Below, piece by piece: positions 1 to 9,326 of a DNA stretch of 64,000 bases; the stretch's first letter is position 1, and each line of letters starts with the position of its first letter. The stretch is from the NCBI GenBank assembly GCA_964356415.1, contig CAYHHK010000003.1, positions 1 to 64,000 on the forward strand. The letters are read 5' to 3'. The notes beneath the pieces are model-generated. The model made no database searches and was not told where the DNA came from. It worked only from the letters and a program-made list of their open reading frames with translations. Both the position numbers and the translations under genes were made by a program. This stretch comes from JAPLDB01 sp964356415. Lineage in GTDB: Bacteria > Bacteroidota > Bacteroidia > AKYH767-A > 2013-40CM-41-45.

Positions 1-2400
1 AGTGTCTATCATTTCTATAACTTTTAAAATGCTTTCTGAAGATCCAATAAGCGTAGAAGGAATTTTATTGTTGATAATGGAAAGGTCCATTTTGATGCCG
101 GTAAGTTGCTGTCCGAGTTCGTCATGAATCTCACGGGCTATGCGTGTGCGCTCTTCTTCACGTACATTTTCGAGGTGAGTGGACAACTTGCGAAGTTCCT
201 CATTCATCAGTACTATTTCACGCTCAGCTTTTTTTCTATTGGTTATATTTTCGCAAATTATCAGCACCAGGTATTTTTCGTTCTCATCCGGAAGTGCGGT
301 GGCAGTTTCAGAAACCCATATCGTTTTCCCTTCCTTCGTTAGTTTACGGATTTCCCATGAAAAAGGTGTTTTCGGATTTGAAATACATTCCTTGATCTGG
401 TTCAATACGGCGTGGTGATCTTCAGGATAAAAAACATGGAGTATGGAATTCCCGGTTAGTTCGTCTTTGCGATATCCAAGGTCGGTCGCACCGCATCTAT
501 TTACAGATAATATTTTGCCCTCTGCATTGAGCGTAAAATTCATTAATGGATTTTCTTCGTAGAGGGCGCGGAAGTTTTCCTTGCTCGAGATGAGTTTTGC
601 TTCTGCATCTATTCGCTCACTTATATCGAGAATAATAGCCAGGAAAACGCGCTTTTTTTCCTTTGCAACAAATTGCAAATGAACTTCAACCGGGTAGGTG
701 CTGCCATCTTTTCGTTTATGAATTGTTTCGAAAATTATTTTTCTCTTCTCATTGCTTACAAGCGGGGCTATCAGGTCTCTGAATTTTTGTAAGGTATATT
801 CCGGTTTGATGTGTATCGGAGTTAGCCGCGTCATTTCAATTTGTGAATATCCCAGGTTTGACAGCGCCGCTTCATTTACATATTCAAAATTCAGCGTTTC
901 TGAATTGAAAATATAGATTTCGTTCAGGCTATTTTGCAATACATTTAATAATTCATCTCTTTCAGCAGTTGCTTTTCTTTTCTCTGTAATATCTCGTGTA
1001 ATACCGAGCAAAGCAATGGCTTTTCCATCGGTATCCTTAAAGGGTACAGCATGGGTTTCAAGCCAACGTTGGCCTCCTTTCAATCCGGTTAATATAAATT
1101 GAAGTTCTCCCGATTCCTCCCTTAGCACATTATTGGTTAGTTGAATAAAGCCATTTCGGTAAGGGTCGTTAATGAATGGGAAAATTGATTTGCCTTTGAC
1201 CTGTTCCAGACTTTCGGCTTCTAACATCGCAAGCCCTGCCGGGTTCATTTCAAGAATTTTTCCATCCTGATCAATTAGTTTTATGCATTCGGGTTCGGAT
1301 TCGAAAATGGTGCGCAGGTAGTTCTCTTTTTCTGCCAGTTCTTTTTCTGCCTTTCTTTTTTCGGTAATATTTTGATGTGAAACTACCACCATTGGTTCAT
1401 TGCTAACAAATTTCATAACCCTCATGGCAAACCATCGCTTCTCTTCGCGGCTATGGCATGGGTATTCGAGATAGAATATTTTTTTCTTCCCTGCTAATAC
1501 TTCTTGTATTCCTCTCAATGCTTCTCCGGCAACGGTATCTCCTGAAAGAGCTGCTTTTTCGCATACTTCAAAATAGTTGCTGCCTTCTTCTACGTTCAGC
1601 AGTTTGGTTGCACCATTGGCTTTAGCAAAATTTCTCCATGCTGCATTAACGGATACAATAATACCGGCGCCATTTATTACTGCAACATGCGAACTGAGTG
1701 AGTCAAGTACTCCGCGATTAAATGTGTCACTTATACTTAGTGCTCTGATATTCAGCTGCAACCTTTTTTCTGAAAGCCAAACAATTCGGCCAATGATGAC
1801 GAGCCCCAGAAGGGCACTAATAAGCAAGCTGTTGATAATTGGCTGGGCGGTAATAATGAAATCAGAGGTGTGCTTGGCCGCTTCATTGGTTTGATGGAAA
1901 ATGTTGTTTGATAAAGTGTCGAAAGTGTTTGAAAATGCAAGGTAGGCGGGTAGTTGTTCCTTCTGATTGAAGGCAATGGCACTGTCGCGATTGGTATAAC
2001 TGAGTTGTATCAGTTGCTCTCTTTTTTTCCGGTAATTTTCACGTTTTACAAGAAGAGAATCCATCAGGATTTTTTCTTCCACTTCGCCTTCATGCAAATA
2101 AAATTCAGCTATTCGTTCAGTATTTTTTTTGTATTCCGCATCAATAGTTTCTTCAATTATTTTTCTTTCGGCATCATTTTTTGCCCACAGGTGTTGTTGT
2201 GTCAGTATTTGGATAAGGTGCTGGCTTTTTTTAAAATCCTGAACAAGTTGATTTTTTATCAGGGAGTTGCCATAGAGCCGCTCGGATGCATCTGCGATTT
2301 TTTGCGAACCGATGTAAGCGATACAACCTATGGCGAACATTACCAATGCTAGAAATACATAGCCCCAAAGAATATTTATATGGATTTTTTTCAACAGCAT
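1..2400 (-). CDS. PAS-domain sensor histidine kinase, HisKA_3 type (3' end beyond window)
   Basis: This frame is open from an ATG at 2400 to the left edge, 800 codons with no stop, so the C-terminal ATPase domain is outside the window. An in-frame TAG lies 11 codons upstream, and this is the first ATG. A transmembrane helix at residues 8-30 and a second near 183-205 enclose an extracytoplasmic helical region. Four PAS-like units follow at about 225-345, 350-470, 472-595 and 600-715. The dimerisation/phosphotransfer box is at about 743-765 with the motif REIHDELGQQ, typical of NarX/LiaS-like HisKA_3 kinases. Such kinases normally pair with a LuxR-type regulator; none is visible here, so it may lie to the left. 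It is divergent from the YfiR-like operon. The stimulus is unknown. Confidence 0.88.
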   Translation of the reverse strand, partial: MLLKKIHINILWGYVFLALVMFAIGCIAYIGSQKIADASERLYGNSLIKNQLVQDFKKSQHLIQILTQQHLWAKNDAERKIIEETIDAEYKKNTERIAEFYLHEGEVEEKILMDSLLVKRENYRKKREQLIQLSYTNRDSAIAFNQKEQLPAYLAFSNTFDTLSNNIFHQTNEAAKHTSDFIITAQPIINSLLISALLGLVIIGRIVWLSEKRLQLNIRALSISDTFNRGVLDSLSSHVAVINGAGIIVSVNAAWRNFAKANGATKLLNVEEGSNYFEVCEKAALSGDTVAGEALRGIQEVLAGKKKIFYLEYPCHSREEKRWFAMRVMKFVSNEPMVVVSHQNITEKRKAEKELAEKENYLRTIFESEPECIKLIDQDGKILEMNPAGLAMLEAESLEQVKGKSIFPFINDPYRNGFIQLTNNVLREESGELQFILTGLKGGQRWLETHAVPFKDTDGKAIALLGITRDITEKRKATAERDELLNVLQNSLNEIYIFNSETLNFEYVNEAALSNLGYSQIEMTRLTPIHIKPEYTLQKFRDLIAPLVSNEKRKIIFETIHKRKDGSTYPVEVHLQFVAKEKKRVFLAIILDISERIDAEAKLISSKENFRALYEENPLMNFTLNAEGKILSVNRCGATDLGYRKDELTGNSILHVFYPEDHHAVLNQIKECISNPKTPFSWEIRKLTKEGKTIWVSETATALPDENEKYLVLIICENITNRKKAEREIVLMNEELRKLSTHLENVREEERTRIAREIHDELGQQLTGIKMDLSIINNKIPSTLIGSSESILKVIEMIDT

Positions 2401-2605
2401 TTTGGGCTTTTTCGAAAATGTAGGCCACTAAAATAGTATTAAAAGCATAATAATCAATATAAAAGGCACAATGCACTGCAGGTATCCTTTAATCTAATTA
2501 CTTCCCATGTAGGACAAACTGCTACAAGCTTTAGTAAGCTCAAACTACAAACTATGCCACTCATGTGTCGTTATACTCTTTGGATAAATTCTATCTGTAT
2601 ATTAG

Positions 2606-3130
2606 ATGTCAAAACGAAATATCATAATCAATCTGATTTTTGTTTCATTGGTGATTCGGGCAGGAAACCTTGCGGCACAGTCATCCTATTCGCCTGAAGT
2701 TCAGGTTATTTACTATTTTACCAAGTATGTGGAGTGGCCGGCTAATTTTAAGCAGGAAAATTTTGTGATCGGCGTGTATCATGATGATGTCATTTATGAG
2801 CAGTTGTCTAAAGGAATCACAGGCAGACGTGTGGGAAATCAGCGAATAACCATTTCTAAAATTGATGAGTTAAGTCGCAAACAACTTGATGTTGCAATTT
2901 TATATATGGGCGAAAGCCCGATAGTTGATATTAAAAAGGCAATAAATCTACTGGCGAGTATGCCCGTTTTAGTGGTAACAAAGCTAAACGACAAAACAAT
3001 TAATGGTATTAGTATGAATCTGAAGATTGTTAATGAAAAAATAAATCTGGAAATTGACAAAAACAACATTGAAGGCCGTGGGCTGAAAATAGCTTCTGAA
3101 CTTCTTGCTTTAGATAAAGCTTCGCGATAA
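2606..3130 (+). CDS. YfiR-like (DUF4154) periplasmic protein
   Basis: This is a 174-residue protein with a signal peptide ending near residue 24 (AAQ). The signature YYFTKYVEWP follows at about residues 36-45, and a C-terminal helix carries GRGLKIASELLAL. This layout matches the YfiR/DUF4154 family. The best-known member, Pseudomonas YfiR, is a periplasmic repressor of the membrane diguanylate cyclase YfiN. Here the next gene, 32 bp downstream on the same strand, is instead a HAMP-containing histidine kinase with an extracytoplasmic domain, so the likely partner is that kinase (inference). The protein has no cysteine, so the disulfide-based redox control described for Pseudomonas YfiR cannot apply. 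Confidence 0.75.
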   Translation: MSKRNIIINLIFVSLVIRAGNLAAQSSYSPEVQVIYYFTKYVEWPANFKQENFVIGVYHDDVIYEQLSKGITGRRVGNQRITISKIDELSRKQLDVAILYMGESPIVDIKKAINLLASMPVLVVTKLNDKTINGISMNLKIVNEKINLEIDKNNIEGRGLKIASELLALDKASR

Positions 3131-3162
3131 AGAAACCGGACTTACTCTCTGAAAAAACACAC

Positions 3163-4800
3163 ATGACCTTTAGCATTAAGAGCAGGATATACATGAGCTT
3201 TGCAGTACTTGTTGTACTTTTTGTAGTCAACGGCATTGTCAGCATTGTTGTCCTGAATAAGAATAAGGCACTTGCCAATTATGTTTCGCAGGTGATTAAT
3301 CCATCTTTTGACGAGATGTATAATTTACGAAGAATGATTATTGAGTCTAAAATGTTCACCACAAACTGGGTGTTCCTTCGATTTAATCAGGATGATAAGG
3401 ATGCGCTGATTAAGCTTCATAGTGAGGATTATCCCCAACTCAAAGGCAAGTTGAATAATTTTTCTCGGCATTGGGAGAATTCAAATTATAAAGATAGTTT
3501 GAATAAAATTTATGCCGGGTTTGAATCCTTGTTTGTAATAGAGCAGTCTATTATGAATACGCTGAAAAGGTTCGGTGATTATGATGAGCCAATGTTCAAA
3601 TGGGAAGCCGAAAGATTAGTAGAGGATGAAGTGATTCCACGTACTGCCATCTTGTTGTCAGGATTAAATAATATACTGAATATCCAACAAAAATATAGAG
3701 ATGAAAAGGCTGCAGAACTCGAAGCTTCATCTTTCCTTTTGCACAACATGATCATTTCTCTTGCCATCACCATTTTACTGATTGGTATTTTCATGTCAGT
3801 TTATATGACAAGGAAAATTACCGCACCAATCCATAGAATTAACAAAGTAATAAAGGACATTGCAAAAGGCATTATCAACCCGATTGATGTACGGAATAGA
3901 AAAGATGAGATTGGCAGAATGATGATTGCGGTAAATTGTTTGTCAGAGAACCTGAAAGCAAAGGCGTTGTTCGCAAAAGAAATCGGAAAACGAAATTTTG
4001 AATCCCGCTACTTTCCTGCAAGTGATGATGACGCGCTGGATCATGCCTTACTCGAAATGCGTGATAATCTGCAAAGCGGAGATGAGCAATTAAATCAAAG
4101 AAACGCGGCGCTCACCAAAACCAATGCCGAACTTGATAAATTTGTTTATAGTGTTTCTCATGACTTGCGCGCCCCCCTCTCTTCTATGCTTGGTGTAGTA
4201 GAAATATCAGAGGAAGAAACAACCGAACCATTGCTGCTTAAGAACCTTGGCATGCTCAAAGGCAGCATCAAAAGATTAGATGGTTTTATTTTGGATATAC
4301 TACACTATTCGCAAAACAGCAGAGAGGAAATCAGGAGAGAGGAAATAAATTTCAAAGAGATGGTAGATGGCATTACCACTCACTTAAACCAACTGACGGC
4401 AAATAATCGTCAGGTAAAAATAAAAGTAGAAATAGGCCATGAAAAAACTTTCATCTCAGACAAAACCAGGATCAATATAGTGTTAAATAATATTATTACA
4501 AATGCAGTTCGGTACCAGAATCCTTCTGAGATTGATCCTTTTGTTGATATAAAAATTGACATGAGAGATACAGAGACAAACATCATCGTAAGGGACAATG
4601 GTATCGGCATTGACAGGAAAAATATTGAAAAAATATTCGATATGTTCTATCGTGTTTCAGAAACCTCAATTGGATCCGGCCTTGGTTTGTACATAGTAAA
4701 GGAAACAATGGATAAACTCCAAGGGAAGATAAATGTAGCGTCAGAAAAGGGAGTTGGAACAACGTTTCAAATAAATATTCCAAATCTGCTCGGGCCATAA
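3163..4800 (+). CDS. Membrane sensor histidine kinase (HAMP-HisKA-HATPase)
   Basis: This 545-residue kinase has a TM helix at 8-30, a helical extracytoplasmic sensor region (about 31-188), a second TM at about 190-212, HAMP to about 270 and a coiled coil. The H-box SVSHDLRAPLSS has phospho-acceptor His333. The N-box (NNIITNAVRY), G1 (DNGIGI) and G2 (GSGLGLYIVKE) are intact, so it should be catalytically active. It lies 32 bp after the YfiR-like gene and has no receiver domain of its own. The single-domain regulator at 5944 is the nearest candidate partner. Its catalytic half closely resembles the next kinase, indicating a local duplication. Confidence 0.9.
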   Translation: MTFSIKSRIYMSFAVLVVLFVVNGIVSIVVLNKNKALANYVSQVINPSFDEMYNLRRMIIESKMFTTNWVFLRFNQDDKDALIKLHSEDYPQLKGKLNNFSRHWENSNYKDSLNKIYAGFESLFVIEQSIMNTLKRFGDYDEPMFKWEAERLVEDEVIPRTAILLSGLNNILNIQQKYRDEKAAELEASSFLLHNMIISLAITILLIGIFMSVYMTRKITAPIHRINKVIKDIAKGIINPIDVRNRKDEIGRMMIAVNCLSENLKAKALFAKEIGKRNFESRYFPASDDDALDHALLEMRDNLQSGDEQLNQRNAALTKTNAELDKFVYSVSHDLRAPLSSMLGVVEISEEETTEPLLLKNLGMLKGSIKRLDGFILDILHYSQNSREEIRREEINFKEMVDGITTHLNQLTANNRQVKIKVEIGHEKTFISDKTRINIVLNNIITNAVRYQNPSEIDPFVDIKIDMRDTETNIIVRDNGIGIDRKNIEKIFDMFYRVSETSIGSGLGLYIVKETMDKLQGKINVASEKGVGTTFQINIPNLLGP

Positions 4801-5000
4801 ATGACATTCAATGAAAGGAAAAGGGTTCAACGTTTTTGAAACACAAAAAACCATGCTTTCTAATTGCAAGGAAACAAAATAAGTTCAAGGAATGTAAAGT
4901 CGGGTAAAAACTATTAAATATAAAAAAATGAAAATCGAGCAAAAAAAGTATTCTGCATAATCAAACAATGACTATCACTATCCTCACTGAAGAATAAATT

Positions 5001-5927
5001 ATGTTCAATAAACTTTTGCAAAGGCAAATTGTCAAACACATAGGCAACATTGATACGTTGCCGGAGTCATATATTTTGTTTTTCAAGAGTATCAGTGAAT
5101 CATATGATCATTATGAGAAAGATCGTCAGATGATTGAACGTTCGATGGAGATAAGCTCAAAAGAAATGATTGGTCTTACTTCTAAATTGAGAAAGGAAGC
5201 AGAGGAAGTTCAAAGAGTAAATGATGAGTTAAATAAATCAAATCTCGAACTTGAAAAATTCGTTTACAGTGTCTCTCACGATTTGCGCGCTCCTCTTTCA
5301 TCCATGAAAGGGATGATTGAAATTTCAGAGGAGGAAACCACAGATCCGCTCCTGCTTCAAAATTTCAGTTTGTTAAAAGGTAGCGTAAAAAAGCTTGATG
5401 ACTTTATTCAAGACATTCTTGAATACTCAAGGAACTCACGCGCGGAAATAAAAAAAGCAGAAATCAACTTCAAAGAGATGCTTGAAGAAATTACAAATGA
5501 TCTCAGGCACATGAGCAGTAACAATGAGCGAAAAGTTGATATTTCGTTTGAAATACATAACCAAAAGCATTTTATTTCAGACAAAACCAGAATAAGCATG
5601 ATGCTAAACAACCTTATCTCAAATGCCATTCGCTATCAAAATCCTGCATCCGAAAACCCATTGGTAAATATCCAGGTAAATATGACTGACACGAATACAG
5701 ATATTATTGTAAAAGACAATGGTATCGGGATAAGTGAGGATAATCAGAAAAAAATTTTTGAGATGTTTTATCGAGTTTCCAAAAATTCAGTCGGTACCGG
5801 ATTAGGCTTATACCTTGTTAAGGAAATCGTTGACAAACTTGAAGGCAAAATTGAAATCGAATCGGAAGTAGGAAGGGGAACCGCATTCTATATCAACCTT
5901 CCCAATAATTCAATAATAATACTGTAA
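5001..5927 (+). CDS. Soluble histidine kinase, paralogue of the preceding kinase
   Basis: This 308-residue protein has no signal peptide or TM helix. An N-terminal helical segment (1-60) includes a YDHYEKDRQMIERSMEISSKE-like stretch often seen before kinase cores in two-component proteins, followed by a coiled coil. The H-box has phospho-acceptor His93 in SVSHDLRAPLSS. The N-box (NNLISNAIRY), G1 (DNGIGI) and G2 (GTGLGLYLVKE) are complete. From the H-box to the C-terminus it aligns without gaps over long stretches with the upstream membrane kinase, which suggests a tandem duplication followed by loss or replacement of the sensor half. It is 16 bp upstream of the response regulator, so the two are probably co-translated. 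Confidence 0.88.
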   Translation: MFNKLLQRQIVKHIGNIDTLPESYILFFKSISESYDHYEKDRQMIERSMEISSKEMIGLTSKLRKEAEEVQRVNDELNKSNLELEKFVYSVSHDLRAPLSSMKGMIEISEEETTDPLLLQNFSLLKGSVKKLDDFIQDILEYSRNSRAEIKKAEINFKEMLEEITNDLRHMSSNNERKVDISFEIHNQKHFISDKTRISMMLNNLISNAIRYQNPASENPLVNIQVNMTDTNTDIIVKDNGIGISEDNQKKIFEMFYRVSKNSVGTGLGLYLVKEIVDKLEGKIEIESEVGRGTAFYINLPNNSIIIL

Positions 5928-5943
5928 ATTGAAATCAATAAAA

Positions 5944-6381
5944 ATGGAAAATCAACCTAAAACTACTCAATATAGGAAAGTAATGGTCATTGACGATACA
6001 TACGTAGATCGTTATGTAGCCGAGCGGAATATAAAGAAGTACAGCTTCGCTGATGAAGTAGTTGCCAAGGAATCAGCAAAGGAAGCCCTTGAATATCTGG
6101 CATCTTTAGTAGATGCACCGGAGCAGCTTCCGCAACTTATCTTTCTTGACATCCGCATGCCCGAAGTGGATGGATTCGGATTTCTGGAAGATTATGAAAA
6201 ACTCCCGGATGCAGTTAAATCCAACTGCCTAATCATGATGCTCTCAACATCCCTGAATCCTGCCGATCATGAAAGGGCAAAGGCGAACAAATATGTAAAC
6301 CGTTTTTTAAACAAACCGCTGGATAAGGAACAAATCGAAATCCTGGTGGCGGATCTTTCTTTAACGAATAATAATTCGTAG
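5944..6381 (+). CDS. Single-domain response regulator (CheY-like)
   Basis: This is a receiver domain of about 145 residues with no output domain. The acidic pocket (VIDD), phospho-acceptor aspartate in LIFLDIRMPEVDGF, the T/S position (MMLSTS) and the conserved lysine (NKPLDK) are all present. It resembles the Rcp1-type regulators common in Bacteroidota and cyanobacteria. The ATG at 5944 was chosen over a TTG five codons upstream because it is the first ATG and leaves a normal spacer after the kinase stop. With no DNA-binding domain it probably acts through protein contacts or as a phosphorelay intermediate (inference). It is the last gene before a 387-bp non-coding gap. Confidence 0.87.
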   Translation: MENQPKTTQYRKVMVIDDTYVDRYVAERNIKKYSFADEVVAKESAKEALEYLASLVDAPEQLPQLIFLDIRMPEVDGFGFLEDYEKLPDAVKSNCLIMMLSTSLNPADHERAKANKYVNRFLNKPLDKEQIEILVADLSLTNNNS

Positions 6382-6629
6382 CCCTGATTAATTCAATTAT
6401 TCATCTGGTGAAGAGTGTTTATTTTTACTTCTGATTGAATAATATCCGGAGTCACGGGTTATTCTTGTATCCTTTGATGAAGTCAATTTAATGTCTTTTT
6501 TTCTTCTGTTTACCCTAATGAAATTTCATTTTGGTTCTCGTTAGCAGATTTTTTTTAATATTGCTGTGAGGGGGGCATATTTTCCTAATTCATTGTTGAA
6601 ATGAATGGCTTATTCCACTGGATTTCTTT

Positions 6630-6649
6630 TGCATGACATTAATCATGCA
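6630..6649. promoter_or_regulatory. Candidate Crp/Fnr-family operator upstream of nos genes
   Basis: This is a perfect inverted repeat, TGCATGA-N6-TCATGCA. The TGA-N6-TCA core has the spacing of Crp/Fnr-family sites. Its centre lies about 64 bp upstream of the start expected from the -7 element at 6691-6698, near the usual class I activator position. That fits the Crp/Fnr-type control known for many denitrification genes. The assignment is inference; the palindrome itself is directly visible. Confidence 0.5.
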
Positions 6650-6690
6650 TTCAACAGACTTATATCATATACCTAAAAAGGTCTGCAATA

Positions 6691-6698
6691 TAGTTTTG
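6691..6698 (+). promoter_or_regulatory. Candidate -7 promoter element for the nos operon
   Basis: TAGTTTTG matches the Bacteroidota -7 consensus TAnnTTTG. No TTTG is found 19-21 bp upstream, as expected for an activator-dependent promoter. A second copy at 6735-6742 lies 26 bp before the first gene and is an alternative. Confidence 0.35.
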
Positions 6699-6768
6699 AG
6701 CCCAGATTAGAATACACTGTTACCGAAAAATATATAGTTTTGTGCAAAAATTAATCACAAAACAAATT

Positions 6769-7251
6769 ATGAAAAAAGTACTATTTATCACAGCAATTGC
6801 AGCAATGATCTACGGCTGCTCCGGTAACACAGAGACTAAAGCGCCTGAAGCTGATGCAAATGCAGGAGGCGGTGACCTGATGAAAGAAGACACTGCTCAT
6901 TTTGCACCAGATGATAAGGGGATTGGAAAATTTACCAGTGTAGAGGTGTCGCCAACACTTGATGCCAAGATGGCGTCAGCTGGAAGTGGTGTTTATGATT
7001 TGAAATGCTCAGCATGCCATAAACTGAACAAGGAAAGGGTAGTTGGACCGGGATGGGAGGGCGTAACCACCCGCAGGAAGGCAGAATGGATAATGAACTT
7101 TTCTACCAATACCGATGAGATGATTGAGAAAGATCCTGCGGCACAGGCTATGCTTGAATTGTGTATGGTGCGCATGCCGAATCAGAGTATATCAGACGAG
7201 GATGCCCGTGCAGTGTATGAATTTATGCGCAAGAATGATGGCGTAAAATAA
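6769..7251 (+). CDS. Monoheme c-type cytochrome lipoprotein of the nos operon
   Basis: This is a 160-residue protein starting at the ATG (6769); a GTG nine codons upstream would spoil the lipoprotein signal. The lipobox IYGC gives lipidated Cys17. The heme site CSACH (C80, C83, H84) is followed by a GPGW turn, and MVRMPNQ supplies the likely distal Met136. It directly precedes nosZ (59-bp gap). In clade II nos clusters small cytochromes of this kind are thought to feed electrons to the CuA centre of NosZ, and this one is probably anchored in a membrane facing the periplasm. Confidence 0.88.
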   Translation: MKKVLFITAIAAMIYGCSGNTETKAPEADANAGGGDLMKEDTAHFAPDDKGIGKFTSVEVSPTLDAKMASAGSGVYDLKCSACHKLNKERVVGPGWEGVTTRRKAEWIMNFSTNTDEMIEKDPAAQAMLELCMVRMPNQSISDEDARAVYEFMRKNDGVK

Positions 7252-7310
7252 TTAAGGATTGGGAATCGAACAAATATTTAAAGAGGAAGACTAATTTTAA
7301 ACAACTATAT

Positions 7311-9308
7311 ATGAAAAAGAAAATCGGAAACTATTTATTGATTGCGGCGGCTTTTGTGGCAGTTATAATCATTGTTAAGAGTTGCAAACCAAATAATATG
7401 GCTACAGCTGTTACCGGTGATGCAGCCTCTAAGGCGTATGTCGCTCCCGGAAAATATGATGAATTTTACAACTTCGTATCAGGTGGATTCAGCGGACAGA
7501 TGAGTGTTTATGGATTGCCATCGGGAAGATTATTCCGGGTAATCCCTGTATTTTCAGTTGATCCTGAAAAAGGATGGGGTTACAATGATGAGACCAAACC
7601 AATGCTGAATACTTCACATGGTTTTGTTCCCTGGGATGACCTGCATCACATCGCACTTTCTGAAACGGGTGGGGTACATGATGGCAGATGGGCTTTTGGA
7701 AATGGGAATAATACGCCACGGATTGCGCGTATCAACTGCAAGACTTTCCGCACAGATGAGATCATTGAAATTCCCAACAGCGGTGGAAATCACTCATCTC
7801 CGTTTATTACAGAGAACTCTGAGTATGTAGTAGCCGGAACTCGTTTTAGTATTCCGATGGACAATACCAGCGGGGATGTTCCGATTGATACTTACAAAGA
7901 AAACTTCCGGGGTACGGTTAGTTTTATTGGTGTTGACAAGACCTCTGGAAGCATGAATATTGCCTTTCAGATTTTACTTCCGGGCGTGAATTTCGATCTT
8001 GCCCGCGCGGGTAAAGGAAAATCCCATGGATGGATGTTCTTCAGCTGTTACAATTCTGAGCGTGCAAATACGTTGTTAGAGGTTAACGCATCTCAAAAGG
8101 ACAAAGATTTTGTAATGGCAGTAAACTGGAAAAAAGCTGAGGAATATGTAAAAGCCGGAAAAGCACAGAAACGGTCAGTTGCTTACGCACACAATGTTTA
8201 CAATGAATCAACTCATACTGCCACTTCAACACTTGAGAAGGAAGTGCTTATGCTTGATCCGAAGGATTGCCCCGACATGGTTTACTTTATGCCTTGTCCT
8301 AAATCACCGCATGGATGTGATACTGATCCTTCAGGTGAGTACATTGTTGGCTCAGGAAAGCTGGCCGCCATCATTCCGGTATTTTCATTTACCAAAATTC
8401 AGGAAGCGATTGCAGCGAAAAACTATGATGGCGAATATGAAGGAATCCCTGTGTTGAAATATGAGGCTGTATTACACGGAGAAGTGAAAAAGCCGGGTCT
8501 TGGACCTCTGCATACCGAATTCGATGGCAAAGGAAATGCATATACTTCATTCTTTGTTTCATCTGAAGTTGTAAAATGGAGATTGAGCGATTTGCAGGTA
8601 CTTGACAGGGTTCCGACATATTATTCAGTTGGTCACTTATGTATTCCCGGCGGCCCAACAGCAAAGCCTTGGGGAAAATACCTGATTGCTTACAACAAAA
8701 TTACTAAAGACCGCTACCTGCCAACCGGACCGGAACTGACGCAAAGTGCACAGTTGTTCGACATTAGCGGAGACAAGATGAAACTCATTCTGGATTTCCC
8801 GACAATCGGTGAGCCGCACTATGCTGAAGCCATTCCGGCTGATTTGCTGACCAAGAATTCAACCAAGATGTTTAAGCTTGAGGAGAATACGCATGCCTTT
8901 GTAGCCAAGGGAGAAAAGGAAGCAAAAGTGGAGCGCAAGGGAAATGAAGTGCATATTAAAATGACTTCCATTCGTTCACACTTTGTACCGGATAACATTG
9001 AAGGTGTAAAACTTGGCGATGTTGTTTATTTCCATGTTACCAACCTTGAACAGGATTGGGATGTGCCACATGGATTTGCAGTGAAAGGCGCCAACAATGC
9101 GGAGTTACTTATTATGCCGGGCGAAACACAAACATTGACATGGAAGCCGGATCGCGTTGGTGTATTCCCGATGTATTGCACCGACTTCTGCAGCGCGCTG
9201 CACCAGGAGATGCAAGGGTATATCAGGGTTTCTCCTGCAGGAAGCAATGTTCCTATTTCCTATAGTACTGGTAAAAAAGTTGAAGAAACAACTGCCCAAG
9301 GTAAATGA
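7311..9308 (+). CDS. nosZ: Nitrous-oxide reductase NosZ, clade II
   Basis: NosZ reduces N2O to N2, the last step of denitrification, in the periplasm. This 665-residue protein has a Sec-type N-terminus without a twin-arginine motif, the hallmark of clade II; Cys25 could be a lipidation site (VKSC, not an ideal lipobox). The beta-propeller carries the CuZ histidine segments DDLHHIALS, GGNHSS, HGCD, GPLHTEFD, GHLC and EPHYAEAIP. The C-terminal cupredoxin has the complete CuA site: His587 and C623-x3-C627-x3-H631-x2-M634. A strong terminator follows immediately. The organism is predicted to be an N2O reducer; no other denitrification gene is in view. Confidence 0.97.
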   Translation: MKKKIGNYLLIAAAFVAVIIIVKSCKPNNMATAVTGDAASKAYVAPGKYDEFYNFVSGGFSGQMSVYGLPSGRLFRVIPVFSVDPEKGWGYNDETKPMLNTSHGFVPWDDLHHIALSETGGVHDGRWAFGNGNNTPRIARINCKTFRTDEIIEIPNSGGNHSSPFITENSEYVVAGTRFSIPMDNTSGDVPIDTYKENFRGTVSFIGVDKTSGSMNIAFQILLPGVNFDLARAGKGKSHGWMFFSCYNSERANTLLEVNASQKDKDFVMAVNWKKAEEYVKAGKAQKRSVAYAHNVYNESTHTATSTLEKEVLMLDPKDCPDMVYFMPCPKSPHGCDTDPSGEYIVGSGKLAAIIPVFSFTKIQEAIAAKNYDGEYEGIPVLKYEAVLHGEVKKPGLGPLHTEFDGKGNAYTSFFVSSEVVKWRLSDLQVLDRVPTYYSVGHLCIPGGPTAKPWGKYLIAYNKITKDRYLPTGPELTQSAQLFDISGDKMKLILDFPTIGEPHYAEAIPADLLTKNSTKMFKLEENTHAFVAKGEKEAKVERKGNEVHIKMTSIRSHFVPDNIEGVKLGDVVYFHVTNLEQDWDVPHGFAVKGANNAELLIMPGETQTLTWKPDRVGVFPMYCTDFCSALHQEMQGYIRVSPAGSNVPISYSTGKKVEETTAQGK

Positions 9309-9326
9309 GAGTTAGCTGAAAGGCGG

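Larger units (their letters stand above)
6382..6768. other. Intergenic region upstream of the nos operon
   Basis: This is 387 bp of AT-rich sequence between the response regulator and the nos operon. It holds a perfect interrupted palindrome at 6630-6649 and two copies of the sequence TATAGTTTTG (6689-6698 and 6733-6742), each containing a Bacteroidota -7 element (TAnnTTTG). A shorter inverted repeat (ATTATTCA/TGAATAAT) lies just after the regulator stop, near 6395-6444. No open frame here looks coding. Confidence 0.6.

Noticed and set aside
4801..5000. Terminator between the two kinases
   Set aside because: Only a 5-bp TTCAA/TTGAA stem is present and no U-run follows; support is too weak.
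6742..6768. GTG start nine codons upstream for the nos cytochrome
   Set aside because: It would overlap the second TAGTTTTG element and lengthen the lipoprotein signal with charged residues.
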